DNA of 42,580 nt from Clostridium thermopalmarium DSM 5974 (GCF_002995795.1 NZ_PVXN01000040.1:1-42580); one strand, 5' to 3'; shown: positions 1-9,046, counted from the first letter of the stretch. A program made the numbers and translations. The notes: a model not told the origin generated them from the sequence alone.

Positions 1-53
1 TCTACAATTGTCTTTCTAAATTCTTCTGTATAATACTTTTGCCCTTTTGCCAT
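1..53 (-). CDS. IS3-family transposase OrfA, N-terminal fragment
   Basis: An ATG at 53 reads leftward off the window as MAKGQKYYTEEFRKTIV. This is the typical beginning of the IS3/IS911 OrfA helix-turn-helix protein that binds the element's ends. A good ribosome-binding site (AAGGAAG) lies 8 bases upstream. Only 17 full codons are visible, so whether the gene is intact cannot be judged. The family call rests on this N-terminus alone. Confidence 0.7.
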   Translation of the reverse strand, partial: MAKGQKYYTEEFRKTIV

Positions 54-109
54 TGTAGACACTTCCTTCCCTTTTTATATTTTAAGGTGTTCGGCTTTTT
101 GTGTCTACA
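1..109 (-). mobile_element. End of an IS3-family insertion sequence (truncated by window edge)
   Basis: The left edge holds the 5' end of an IS3-like element: a transposase OrfA start (positions 53 to 1) preceded by about 56 bases containing a 9-base inverted repeat, tgtagacac at 54-62 and gtgtctaca at 101-109. On the minus strand the element would begin TGTAGACAC, fitting the TG...CA ends of the family. The exact boundary (about 109) and the target duplication are inferred, because the other end lies outside the window. It sits only 38 bases from the leader-distal CRISPR repeat. Confidence 0.65.
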
Positions 110-147
110 CTAATATACTAACACCAAGGAGATAAATTTTATATCAA

Positions 148-962
148 ATTTAAATACATCTTATGTTAAGGTTCAATCAACAAACTTTTCATAACTGTTC
201 GTCGTCATAGCATTTAAATACATCTTATGTTAAGGTTCAATGTATCTATTTGATGTACATAAGTTAAAACCAGTTTAATTTAAATACATCTTATGTTAAG
301 GTTCAATTGTCGCTCCAATAGTCATAATAAGCATATTCAACGTATTTAAATACATCTTATGTTAAGGTTCAATTACAGGGAATAACGGTTAGGGAATTAT
401 TAGGAATGATTTAAATACATCTTATGTTAAGGTTCAATGATAAATACTTTTTATGGGGAATATAATGAATACCAATTTAAATACATCTTATGTTAAGGTT
501 CAATGCGACTATAGGGGAAGTTACCCTTGTAGCCGATATATTTAAATACATCTTATGTTAAGGTTCAATCAGGACTGCAAGGTTAAAGGCTTTTACAAGA
601 AAGCATTTAAATACATCTTATGTTAAGGTTCAATGTATGACCCATGTCAAGGGATAGAGGAATGCATGAGATTTAAATACATCTTATGTTAAGGTTCAAT
701 ATTTATCTTCAATATTCCCTGGTTTTAACCAATTAATTTAAATACATCTTATGTTAAGGTTCAATGAGAAGCGGAAAGTGTTTTATAGGAGAATATTTTA
801 ATTTAAATACATCTTATGTTAAGGTTCAATTTTCACGTAAACGTGATATAATATAAGTATAGGATAATTTAAATACATCTTATGTTAAGGTTCAATTGTT
901 TTTTTAGGTGATATTTGATTGTACATTTTTCTATTTAAATACATCTTATGTTAAGGTTCAAT
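148..962 (-). CRISPR. Type I-B CRISPR array, 13 identical 30-bp repeats, 12 spacers
   Basis: Repeats start at 148, 212, 278, 344, 409, 475, 540, 605, 671, 736, 801, 867 and 933. On the plus strand each begins atttaaatacatcttatg and ends ttaaggttcaat. All 13 look identical by eye. The 12 spacers are 34-36 bases and all different. The cas genes and an A/T-rich leader lie to the right, so transcription runs on the minus strand and the repeat 3' end, ATTTAAAT, becomes the 8-nt crRNA 5' handle. The newest spacer is 897-932 and the oldest 178-211. The leader-distal repeat shows no decay, which is unusual for an array end. Confidence 0.98.
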
Positions 963-1151
963 CTTTGCAAATAAGCCATTCTCGTTTTTTATTTTACACC
1001 AAAAATATAGATTTACTCAATAGTTTACAATATTTTTACCAAGTGAATTTATAATGACTAAATTACTTATATAAAATTTAATCAAATGCTTATATCTACT
1101 ACATTTCATAATACTTCATAAATTCAATAGCCTGGTAAAAACTTTATCAAT
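963..1151 (-). promoter_or_regulatory. CRISPR leader with array promoter
   Basis: This A/T-rich gap between cas2 and the first repeat has the position and composition of a leader. A minus-strand promoter is visible: -35 TTGAGT (1015-1020), an 18-base spacer, and -10 TAAAAT (991-996). Transcription would start about 20 bases before the first repeat. A 9-base inverted pair, tttttacca near 1033 and tggtaaaaa near 1133, lies within it and might bind an adaptation factor (inference). No terminator for the cas operon is seen here. Confidence 0.75.
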
Positions 1152-1442
1152 CTATATTATTAAATCTTCTCCCGTATTGCTTTGCTTATTTCCTAATACT
1201 TCTTCTCCATAGACATTATTATTCATTAACTTTATAATACATACAAAATCCTCATTTTCATCTATTACCTTCTTTAAATCTTTCTTAAGTAATATGCAGT
1301 TTGCTGGTGCTAATTCTCCTCTAAACACAGACTTTTGAAAATGAGATAAATACTTTTTACATATCTTAAACACCTTATTTACTCTTTTTTCACCTACATC
1401 ATAAAAAAGAAATGCGTAGTTATAATTATAATTTTTACTCAT
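1152..1442 (-). CDS. cas2: CRISPR-associated endonuclease Cas2
   Basis: 96 residues, the usual Cas2 length, with the ferredoxin-like opening YNYAFLFYDVGEKRVNKVFK, in which the Asp after the first strand matches the conserved metal-site position. Cas2 forms the Cas1-Cas2 integrase that inserts new spacers at the leader end. It is the last gene of the operon: its ATG directly follows the cas1 TAA, and its ribosome-binding site (AAGGAG) lies inside the cas1 end, so translational coupling is likely. The leader and array follow immediately. Confidence 0.93.
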   Translation of the reverse strand: MSKNYNYNYAFLFYDVGEKRVNKVFKICKKYLSHFQKSVFRGELAPANCILLKKDLKKVIDENEDFVCIIKLMNNNVYGEEVLGNKQSNTGEDLII

Positions 1443-2441
1443 TTACATTTTCTCCTTTAAGCTAAAAGGTTTAAATTCCTTATCTTCTAATATAAATTTA
1501 ATAAGCTTATAACAATCTAGTTTTATAGCTGTTCTATAGGTTACTTTTCTTTTAAGTTTACTGTGCATAAATACACTTTCTAATCTCTCCTCAAAAGCCG
1601 TTATAAATATCTTTCTTCCATCTTCATTAAGTAGACAATAATTAACTTTTTTATCAAAATGCTTGGCCACCTGCAATCTTTTATTATTAACCAAATCAAA
1701 TATAGTTTTAAAAACTATTATCGGCTTAAAAGCTTCACTTATATCCAGACTAAGAGAAAATCTTCCTTCTGAAGGTTCATGTAAAAAACTTATTCTTTGA
1801 TCTAAATGAGTATTATAAATAATAGCTATGGTTTTTCCATATAGTAATGTGTTTCCAAATGAGATTAGCGCATTTATAGGATTATCAGGTGGTCTTTTTA
1901 CCCTTTTATTCATAACAAAATCTTCAGGAAGTATATGTTTAAATTCTCCATAAAATCTTTGCCAAGTCTCCCCTTCTACCTGCATTATTTGTTTAATATC
2001 ATTGGCTTTATCAAGATTTATTTTCATATCCTTCCTTATCCAATCAATTGTCCCCTTAACTTCTTTTTTATCATGCTTATAATAATGGTATAAGACTTCA
2101 TATATATTTTCCCCAATAGCTTCTACTATAGCTTTAGCTATTATTATTCTCTTACTCTTATAAGCTTCTACTTGTTTTATTAACATTTTTCCACTATTAT
2201 AATGCTCTTTAGGATAAAAAGTTCCACTATAGCCTTCATAATAATTAAAAAAATGCATAACTACATTATTTTGAGCTAAAAAGTCTAAAAGCTTACTATT
2301 TATACTTACTTCTGACATGCAATAAATTTCTTTTGTATTTTCTACTGGTATATAAACATTTTTATTATCTTTTCTAAAACATAGAGAGTTATCTTTTCGT
2401 GTTAACTCCCCCATAGATGTAATATATCTGGTACTTCCCAT
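1443..2441 (-). CDS. cas1: CRISPR-associated endonuclease/integrase Cas1 (type I-B)
   Basis: 332 residues, the normal Cas1 length. The catalytic metal-binding triad is recognisable: Glu in the VEGETWQRFYGEF segment, His in FLHEPSEGRFSL, and Asp in the following SLDISEAFKP motif. Cas1 is the nuclease-integrase subunit that joins prespacers to the leader-proximal repeat. The start is supported by AGGAGG five bases upstream of the ATG. It follows cas4 with a 9-base gap and abuts cas2, forming the adaptation module cas4-cas1-cas2. I see no truncation or missing active-site residue. Confidence 0.96.
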   Translation of the reverse strand: MGSTRYITSMGELTRKDNSLCFRKDNKNVYIPVENTKEIYCMSEVSINSKLLDFLAQNNVVMHFFNYYEGYSGTFYPKEHYNSGKMLIKQVEAYKSKRIIIAKAIVEAIGENIYEVLYHYYKHDKKEVKGTIDWIRKDMKINLDKANDIKQIMQVEGETWQRFYGEFKHILPEDFVMNKRVKRPPDNPINALISFGNTLLYGKTIAIIYNTHLDQRISFLHEPSEGRFSLSLDISEAFKPIIVFKTIFDLVNNKRLQVAKHFDKKVNYCLLNEDGRKIFITAFEERLESVFMHSKLKRKVTYRTAIKLDCYKLIKFILEDKEFKPFSLKEKM

Positions 2442-2450
2442 TTCTTCCTC

Positions 2451-2942
2451 CTAAATATAACAATACTCAAAATACGCACATTTTTTACACTTAGGCTCAT
2501 TAATAACTTCTGGTGCCTTTTCTTTTGATATGAGTTCTTCTATATCATTTTTTATCTTTTCTAGACTTACTAGATTTTCTTCATTTAGTTCAACAATAAT
2601 TGCATTTTTAACCTTATTCTTTTCTACAAACTCTAGTTTACCTTTTCTTTCTATCCCCTTATCTTTTAAAATCTTTAAATATAATAAAACTTGCCACTTA
2701 GCAGCATCTACATCCGCATCAGATTTTTTTATCTCTGTTAAATATTCTGATGTAAGCTTATCAATTTTTATATTGTCAATGCTAATTTCAGATTGTTTGC
2801 TTTTCTCCTTTTTAACTTCATGGATTGCTTTTCCTACCTTTACATCTTGACTGTTATCTTCTAAGTTAATTCTATTTCCATGGAGCCAACATTGTCTTTT
2901 GCAATGAAAATAGTAATTTATTAATGTACCATTTACTTTCAT
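2451..2942 (-). CDS. cas4: CRISPR-associated exonuclease Cas4
   Basis: 163 residues, typical of the short I-B Cas4. The iron-sulfur cysteines are visible: one cluster early (CKRQC, near residue 14) and three at the C-terminus (CKKCAYFEYC). Between them is a RecB-like core with a TEIKK segment and a WQVLLYLKIL motif (QxxxY type). Cas4 trims prespacer ends and helps select PAM-containing spacers with Cas1-Cas2. AGGAGG lies upstream of the ATG. It is between cas3 (8-base gap) and cas1, the standard I-B order. Confidence 0.93.
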   Translation of the reverse strand: MKVNGTLINYYFHCKRQCWLHGNRINLEDNSQDVKVGKAIHEVKKEKSKQSEISIDNIKIDKLTSEYLTEIKKSDADVDAAKWQVLLYLKILKDKGIERKGKLEFVEKNKVKNAIIVELNEENLVSLEKIKNDIEELISKEKAPEVINEPKCKKCAYFEYCYI

Positions 2943-2950
2943 AAGGCCTC

Positions 2951-5554
2951 CTATATAAAATCACCAATTCCTTTATCAAAATTTTCTCTATTAAATTTTC
3001 CATTCTTAAAATACTTTTCTCCATCAGAGATATAATATAAACCACCTATCCTATCCTCATAAGAAAAATCATTTTTTCTTACTTTGTATATAAAATAATT
3101 TAGTTTAGATGTTATTTCAGATAACTTTACCTTTTTTTCTGCATAATTCAATTTATTATTTTTAAGTAAATTAGCATAGTCATTCCATACCTTTTCTCCT
3201 TTTAATAATTCTCCATTTTCCAAGGTTATTTTTCTATTTAAAAATACACTATACTCATAATTCTCATCTATAAGTCTCATTCTCTCTTCAACTTCTTTAA
3301 AATTTAATTTGTTAACAGAGTTATTAATAAAATCATCGAAATTCTTATCATTACATGCATTTGCTTGTTTATTTAAATACTCCAAAACATAATCATAAAA
3401 TTTATTAAAATTCTTATCTTTAAGTATTTCTCTTATACTTTCAGATAAAAGACTTATATTCTTCTCTTTTCTAACATCATTTCTATAGATACTACTGGCA
3501 GAGTCTAAATCAAAAAAGTATACTTTACATCCTGTCTTTTTACAAGAACGATTAATTCTTCCTAAAAACTGTTCTTCAGAGTCCAACATAGATATATCTT
3601 TATATCCTATATCCATATCTATGTCCACGCCAGCCTCTATAACTTGAGTAGCAACTAAAATTATATTTTCTTTTCTATTTTCATCCTTAATTTTTTTTAT
3701 AATAGTATTTCTATCTATGCTGTTATCATCTCCTGTCATAAGCTCTATCTGTTTTTCTCCATTATCATCTAGAAAACAGCTACATTCATTTAATTTATTA
3801 AAAAATTCCATAGCAGTTTTCTTTTTTATAAATTCAATTAATATGTCTTTTTTATTTTCCTTTGCAGTCTTAATAACATGATCTAATAATATCCGTAATG
3901 TATTTTCTTTTTCTTCTAATAAAGAAAAATCTAGTTCTACCCTATTTTTAAATATTGGGTTGCTAAAATACTTTTCTCTATCATCTATTAAATTTACTGT
4001 CTCGATTTCACCATCTATTAGCTTATTTAGATTCGGCAATGTAGCTGACATTATTATAAATTTTATATTTAAAAGTTCTGAATAATGTTTTAGAAATGTT
4101 ATTATTTCCTTCCAAATGCTATTTTTATAACTTTGTATTTCATCAAGAATTACAATGCTATTTGCCATTTGTGCCAAAGGAAATAAATTATCTTTAGAAG
4201 TTCCAAATAGATAGTTGAACATACTTACATGAGTTGTTAAAACCATTGGATAATGCAAAAACTGCCTATCTAGCAGAGCTTTTTCATAATTTATTACATA
4301 ACTTTCTTCATTTTTATCTATATCGCTTTCTAAACTTTTCTTCGTTTTTATTGGAACTATTGAATTTATTATAGCTATATCATTAATAATATTGCTATTT
4401 TCAAATACTTTTTCTAAATTACTTATATTTTGCTCTACTAAAGTATTAAAAGGATATACATAAAATATCTTATTTATGTCTTTATTATTTTTTATCATTT
4501 GAAAGCTTAAATTCATGCTCACATTGCTCTTGCCACTTCCTGTTGGTGCCTCTAGATAGAATATGCTTTTATCAATATTTTTTAGAAATTTTTTCTCTGC
4601 ATCTAAAAACAATTCATTTCTTAATATGTTAATATTTTTTACTCCTTTTAAATTATTTATCTTTCCATAAGCTTCTCTTTCATATTTTCTTATTGATTTA
4701 TAAACTACCGTGCTTTTAAAAACACTATAAAACTTATTTATATCAGTTATTTCTCTTAAGTTTTCTACTTCTTTTTCATTCTTAAAGCTAGATGTAGAAT
4801 AATAATCACAGCTCAATAATAATGAGCTTAAAAATCTTGTATATATATACAATTGAAAAGAAATTCCCTTTTTCTCTTTTTCTTTATTCAATAAAGTTTC
4901 CCTAACTTTTCCAAATAATATTTTTAACCACTCTGTTTTTACTTTAAATATTACATTTTCATTATATAAATTCTCAAATATAGAAAGTTCATCTGTATAT
5001 AGTTTCTTCCCTTCTCCATCATCACTTAAAAACTTTTTATTATATTCACTGAAACTATCTAAGTTTCCATGGTGTTTAGATATTACATAAGAATTTATTA
5101 ACATAAACATTCTCAAAATATCCTTTTCACTTTTAACAGAATGTTGATTTATTTTTGGGAAATAATGATTTAAATATATTAAAGAGGAGAGTATAGAATG
5201 ATTTGAATTATTATGATTTAAATCAATCATATCTTTAAAATATTCATTATTCATCTTTAAATATTGAAAATTACAATTTATCTTTCCTAAATCATGCATA
5301 TATATAGTATTAAGTAACATTTCCTTATATAATATTTTACCTTCATTACTAAAGTCTTTTACAAACTCATTTTCAAAATTTAAAAATACATCGTCTAGAT
5401 TTTTACTTGAAATTATCTTATATAGATACTTCAATGATAAATCTAAATGTTCTCTTAATTTTTCTTTTCTACCGTCTAAAACATGAGCATAAATCCTATT
5501 GCTATTCCTTATTAAATTTTCTATATCAAATTTATTTATTTTATCAAAATACAT
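2951..5554 (-). CDS. cas3: CRISPR-associated helicase/nuclease Cas3 with N-terminal HD domain
   Basis: 867 residues. The HD nuclease comes first: His36, the MHDLGK motif (His87-Asp88), His119 and HH at 161-162. The SF2 helicase follows: Walker A APTGSGKS (336-343), a DEIQ box (471-474, common in clostridial Cas3), SATLP (503-507), QVIEAGVDID (motif V) and QFLGRINRS (motif VI). All key residues look intact. Cascade recruits Cas3 to unwind and degrade the non-target strand. It follows cas5 after 51 bases that include a GC-rich hairpin, and its ribosome-binding site (AAAGGA, 12 bases from the ATG) is weaker than those of its neighbours, so expression may be lower than that of Cascade (inference). 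Confidence 0.96.
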   Translation of the reverse strand: MYFDKINKFDIENLIRNSNRIYAHVLDGRKEKLREHLDLSLKYLYKIISSKNLDDVFLNFENEFVKDFSNEGKILYKEMLLNTIYMHDLGKINCNFQYLKMNNEYFKDMIDLNHNNSNHSILSSLIYLNHYFPKINQHSVKSEKDILRMFMLINSYVISKHHGNLDSFSEYNKKFLSDDGEGKKLYTDELSIFENLYNENVIFKVKTEWLKILFGKVRETLLNKEKEKKGISFQLYIYTRFLSSLLLSCDYYSTSSFKNEKEVENLREITDINKFYSVFKSTVVYKSIRKYEREAYGKINNLKGVKNINILRNELFLDAEKKFLKNIDKSIFYLEAPTGSGKSNVSMNLSFQMIKNNKDINKIFYVYPFNTLVEQNISNLEKVFENSNIINDIAIINSIVPIKTKKSLESDIDKNEESYVINYEKALLDRQFLHYPMVLTTHVSMFNYLFGTSKDNLFPLAQMANSIVILDEIQSYKNSIWKEIITFLKHYSELLNIKFIIMSATLPNLNKLIDGEIETVNLIDDREKYFSNPIFKNRVELDFSLLEEKENTLRILLDHVIKTAKENKKDILIEFIKKKTAMEFFNKLNECSCFLDDNGEKQIELMTGDDNSIDRNTIIKKIKDENRKENIILVATQVIEAGVDIDMDIGYKDISMLDSEEQFLGRINRSCKKTGCKVYFFDLDSASSIYRNDVRKEKNISLLSESIREILKDKNFNKFYDYVLEYLNKQANACNDKNFDDFINNSVNKLNFKEVEERMRLIDENYEYSVFLNRKITLENGELLKGEKVWNDYANLLKNNKLNYAEKKVKLSEITSKLNYFIYKVRKNDFSYEDRIGGLYYISDGEKYFKNGKFNRENFDKGIGDFI

Positions 5555-5582
5555 ATGTATTCATTCCTTTATCTAATAATAT

Positions 5583-5598
5583 GGAGGGTTCCCCCTCC
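5583..5598 (-). other. GC-rich intergenic hairpin between cas5 and cas3
   Basis: ggaggg (5583-5588), ttcc loop, ccctcc (5593-5598): a perfect 6-bp stem, nearly all G-C, in otherwise A/T-rich sequence. It lies in the only long gap inside the cas operon. It has no U-tract, so it is not a classic intrinsic terminator. A stem like this can mark an RNA-processing point or shield the 3' end of the Cascade mRNA (inference). Confidence 0.55.
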
Positions 5599-5605
5599 TA
5601 AAGTA

Positions 5606-6346
5606 TTAAAAGAAAAATATCTTTTTTCCATTACAATCATATATTACTGAATCCTTTATTTGTTTTAATTCTGAATTGCTATATACAAAGGTTTCTAAAA
5701 TATATTTATTAGTTGTCTTCTCTAAAGCTATTGGCAGCATTTCCTCATACTTATAAATAGGAACATACTCATCATCAAATTCATCACAAGTTGGAACAAA
5801 TTCAAAATTATTCTTTATAAATAAGCTATCTATTTTATCTGAATTATTTATTTTATTTATATCTTCAATAGTCTCTACATTTTTAATATTCGCAATATGA
5901 TCATTTTTGCCTAAATAAGGAATATACGTAGTTTTTAAATTTATTATCCTATCAGCTAATTTCTTTTCAAGTTCTCCTTCAATAAGAATATATATATCCC
6001 ATTCTGGATTTTCTAGCCATTGCTCCTTAACAATAAGATTTCCTCCAAGTTCCTTTGATGCATATCCTACTGAATTGTTAAAAACTTGAATCTTCTTAGG
6101 AATATATCCATTTTCGTTTTTAGGAACTATTCCAATCTTAATATCCGCAAGTTTTTCATAGAACTCTGGGTATGTTGTTTCTTCTAACTTCTGTTGGTTA
6201 TAACCTTTATATCCACTTATGGCCCCTAAGATACCTAACAATGCTACTTTGTGAATATTACCATAAGTGAAATAATAGTAAGTATTTACATCAGGCTTTT
6301 TAAAAAAAGCTGTTTTTCCACTTAAAGTAAACTTTAAAGCATTCAT
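5606..6346 (-). CDS. cas5: CRISPR-associated protein Cas5 (type I-B)
   Basis: 246 residues, in the size range of Cas5b. The N-terminus has the RAMP-like start LKFTLSGKTAFFKKPDVNTY followed by the glycine-rich GILGAISGYKGYNQ segment that is usual in this family. Cas5 caps the crRNA 5' handle (here AUUUAAAU) in Cascade and contacts Cas8b at the PAM end. It starts 2 bases after the cas7 stop, with a GAGGT ribosome-binding site overlapping the cas7 end. Identification rests on these motifs and on its position between cas7 and cas3. Confidence 0.9.
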   Translation of the reverse strand: MNALKFTLSGKTAFFKKPDVNTYYYFTYGNIHKVALLGILGAISGYKGYNQQKLEETTYPEFYEKLADIKIGIVPKNENGYIPKKIQVFNNSVGYASKELGGNLIVKEQWLENPEWDIYILIEGELEKKLADRIINLKTTYIPYLGKNDHIANIKNVETIEDINKINNSDKIDSLFIKNNFEFVPTCDEFDDEYVPIYKYEEMLPIALEKTTNKYILETFVYSNSELKQIKDSVIYDCNGKKIFFF

Positions 6347-6348
6347 AT

Positions 6349-7299
6349 TTATACCTCTTCTTTAGTAAAAATATTAAACTTTTTAGCTTTTTCTATATCA
6401 GATTGGATTGTTGTAGTATATGGATTGTAATAGATTTCTATATTTTTTATTCTATCTTTTAATTTATTAAGCATATCATTACATTTTAATATTATTATAT
6501 TTTTATCTTCTCCCTTTTCAAAATCAACATACTGAGATAAGTCCGGAAGATATAAGTCAGGTTCTGTCTCTACGAATAATGCAAATTCATTCTCGCAGCC
6601 TATTTTAGAATTTGTGCTAAAAGATGTAGCAGCCACTAATGCCGCTTCTTTAAATTTCTTATAATCATCTTCTGTATATCCATCAGTTACTCCAAGTTCC
6701 TTAAACTGATTATATACAGAAGGATTTATAGTAAATGGATAAAAATAATGAGCTTCATCGCTAACTATCTTAGTTCCTAAAGTAGATGATTTAGCTTCCT
6801 CATCCTCTTTCTTTCCATCCTTTTTTGATGCATCTCTAAATGGAGAAAGTATTTGCTGCTCTTCAGCATTTGTTTCATCATACTTATTGAATCCTTGTCC
6901 AATTTGAACAGCTCCAGTTATAGATATATTATTTCCTTCCTCAGCAAAGGTGGCACCAAAGTTTTTAACATCTATAGCACTAAATAAATTTGTTAAAACC
7001 TTCTTACTATCTTTATTCTTTTTTAAATCTTCTTCATTAAAAATATACTCATACCTTTCCTTAAGAGACCTTGGCAAAAGTTCTATTTCCCCCTTTTTAC
7101 CTTCTTGAAATCTTAAAGATTTTATATATAAAACCTTTTCTCCCTGCTGTTCCCACATCTTTTTCATAGGATATTTGAAAGCTTTATCACTGCCAAAAAC
7201 ATCTCCTGAAGAAGTTGTTTTTGGATATCCAGTAAAATCAGCATTCCAATTACTCATCCTTGAAACTATGCCTAAAACTCCATATACTCTCTTATTCAT
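6349..7299 (-). CDS. cas7: CRISPR-associated protein Cas7 (Csh2 type, Cascade backbone)
   Basis: The start NKRVYGVLGIVSRMSNWNADF and the PKTTSSGDVFGSDKAFKYPM segment are characteristic of Csh2. Cas7 subunits polymerise along the crRNA spacer and flip out every sixth base. The upstream ATG at 7329 lies before the ribosome-binding site, so I chose ATG 7299 (316 residues), which has AGGGAGG nine bases upstream. This start overlaps the cas8b stop by 8 bases (ATGAATAA), so the two genes are translationally coupled. About midway, around residues 170-190, is a charged lysine/glutamate-rich segment that is probably a flexible loop. Confidence 0.94.
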   Translation of the reverse strand: MNKRVYGVLGIVSRMSNWNADFTGYPKTTSSGDVFGSDKAFKYPMKKMWEQQGEKVLYIKSLRFQEGKKGEIELLPRSLKERYEYIFNEEDLKKNKDSKKVLTNLFSAIDVKNFGATFAEEGNNISITGAVQIGQGFNKYDETNAEEQQILSPFRDASKKDGKKEDEEAKSSTLGTKIVSDEAHYFYPFTINPSVYNQFKELGVTDGYTEDDYKKFKEAALVAATSFSTNSKIGCENEFALFVETEPDLYLPDLSQYVDFEKGEDKNIIILKCNDMLNKLKDRIKNIEIYYNPYTTTIQSDIEKAKKFNIFTKEEV

Positions 7300-7690
7300 C
7301 TTTTTCATCCTCCCTAACTGACTTTTCATAAATTAAATTACTGTATAAATATCCTGCTATAATTAGATCTTCTTCAACTTTTCCCTCTGGTTTATACGCG
7401 AAAACCATTGCAAATAAATTGTTAAATTTTTTATTTCTAACGTCAATAATGTAGTTGTATTTCTTATATAACTTTCTTAATTCTTCTTTTATTCTATTAT
7501 TTGTTTTAGCATTAATAATTGGATTAGCTAAAGAATGCACCTTATTTTTACCCTTACTTAATGAAATAAAGTAACTAGCTAATTGTCCAACTGCAAACCA
7601 ATATTCATTGTCATTATCTATAGACGATGTATCTTTTTCATTTATTTTACTTCTCAATGAATTTCTAACACTCATTAAAATATCAGCCAT
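7292..7690 (-). CDS. Probable internally translated Cas11 small subunit (within cas8b)
   Basis: Inside cas8b, in frame, a perfect Shine-Dalgarno AAGGAGG (7698-7704) lies seven bases before an ATG at 7690. Starting there gives a 132-residue, largely helical protein beginning MADILMSVRNSLRSK that ends at the cas8b stop. Type I-B, I-C and I-D systems are known to make Cas11 by internal initiation at the 3' end of the large-subunit gene, and this operon has no separate cas11. Size, location and ribosome-binding site all fit. Actual translation from this site is an inference. Confidence 0.72.
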   Translation of the reverse strand: MADILMSVRNSLRSKINEKDTSSIDNDNEYWFAVGQLASYFISLSKGKNKVHSLANPIINAKTNNRIKEELRKLYKKYNYIIDVRNKKFNNLFAMVFAYKPEGKVEEDLIIAGYLYSNLIYEKSVREDEKDE

Positions 7691-9034
7691 GCTTTTTCCT
7701 CCTTCGAAATAGCTTTTTAAAGAAACTCTTAGATTAAATTGCTCACCAGCCTTTTGTAAATATCCATTGTTTATCGAACCCTTTATTAAATGTAAACTTG
7801 TAACATTTAAAATCTTCCATACACTATTTCTATTGCCTTTATAAAACCATCTAAATAAAGTTGTTCTTGCTAATAATAGATTTCTTTTTAAATTAATATC
7901 TTTTATATTTAAATCTTTAGGTTCTGTAAAATAGTTTGATGTTAAAAACTTGCTAAAAAACACTTCATTTATTACTTTCTTTAGCCCTTCTAATGTATAT
8001 ATATTTCCATAATTTACACTTGACTTTTCAAGTTGCAAAACATTTTCTAATCTTAAAGGTTTAATTTTAACTTCATAAAGTCCTATTATATCAAAATCAA
8101 GAATCTCAACTTCTTCTTTACCTTTTCTTATCCGAAGATAATATCCACTAAAATCTTCGTCTAGTATTTCATCCAACTTTTCGTCGTCAGAAATAGCCGT
8201 TATATTATCTTCATTTATATAGACATTAGTTTTATCTATAGATGCTTGATTCATTAAGTAATCAAAGAATTTTTTTTGTATTAAAGCTTCATTTTGAGAT
8301 AATAAATAAGGAACCTTTGTTTTTCTACTTTTATTTTCTAGATATGGTTTTTTAGAGTTTAATCCCATATTATCATTTGGAAGTCCGTAGATATGCTTGT
8401 CTATTGTAATATTGTAATCATTTTTATTATAAATATTTGTAAGTATGTACTTTTCACTTTCTTTTCTATATTCTTCTAAATCATATTTAAAAAAAATTTT
8501 TATATATGATTCATCCTTTATATCTTTTGGTACTAAATCATATATATTATTTTTAATCCACTCTTGAATTTTTTCTATCCTTTTTTCATCAGCTTTGCCA
8601 TTTATCTTTTCAACTTCTTGATAAAGCTTTTTAGATTTAGGATTTTTATATTTTAATAATGGATTTTTTAAAATATTATAATATTCTTCAATTATGTTGT
8701 TAGTTATTTTACCATTATGGACATTTTTCTTTTTTACAAAAAAAGTAAAATAATTATTACTGTATATGTTCTTATTTTTTATTGCTTTATTAGACCCTAA
8801 ATATCTACTCATATAATCTGCCTTACGTATAAAATCAAAATATTGGTTTGTAGTATCTAACTGCTTTGTTTTTTTATCTTGCTTAATAACAATTTTATCG
8901 AGTATTTTAAACTCTTCTCCGCTAGTATCAACAATTATATATTCTCCATCTACTGGTACATAAGAGTCAGTTATAAAGGAATCTCCTTTAGCTTTATATA
9001 TCTTTTCAAAAGTTTTTATAACGTCGTTTAACAC
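7292..9034 (-). CDS. cas8b: CRISPR-associated protein Cas8b (Csh1/TM1802-like), large subunit
   Basis: 580 residues from a GTG start with AAGGAAG seven bases upstream. It is the poorly conserved large subunit of type I-B Cascade, which recognises the PAM and recruits Cas3. I recognise it by size, by position between cas6 and cas7, and by its lysine-rich, TM1802-like composition, not by a catalytic motif. The C-terminal 132 residues have their own strong internal start (see Cas11). It begins 12 bases after the cas6 stop and overlaps cas7 by 8 bases. No disruption is seen. Confidence 0.88.
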   Translation of the reverse strand: MLNDVIKTFEKIYKAKGDSFITDSYVPVDGEYIIVDTSGEEFKILDKIVIKQDKKTKQLDTTNQYFDFIRKADYMSRYLGSNKAIKNKNIYSNNYFTFFVKKKNVHNGKITNNIIEEYYNILKNPLLKYKNPKSKKLYQEVEKINGKADEKRIEKIQEWIKNNIYDLVPKDIKDESYIKIFFKYDLEEYRKESEKYILTNIYNKNDYNITIDKHIYGLPNDNMGLNSKKPYLENKSRKTKVPYLLSQNEALIQKKFFDYLMNQASIDKTNVYINEDNITAISDDEKLDEILDEDFSGYYLRIRKGKEEVEILDFDIIGLYEVKIKPLRLENVLQLEKSSVNYGNIYTLEGLKKVINEVFFSKFLTSNYFTEPKDLNIKDINLKRNLLLARTTLFRWFYKGNRNSVWKILNVTSLHLIKGSINNGYLQKAGEQFNLRVSLKSYFEGGKSMADILMSVRNSLRSKINEKDTSSIDNDNEYWFAVGQLASYFISLSKGKNKVHSLANPIINAKTNNRIKEELRKLYKKYNYIIDVRNKKFNNLFAMVFAYKPEGKVEEDLIIAGYLYSNLIYEKSVREDEKDE

Positions 9035-9046
9035 ATTATCACTTCC

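Noticed and set aside
110-147. A remnant CRISPR repeat or spacer between the IS end and the array
   Set aside because: Length is near a spacer, but no repeat-derived bases (such as ttcaat) are visible at the IS junction.
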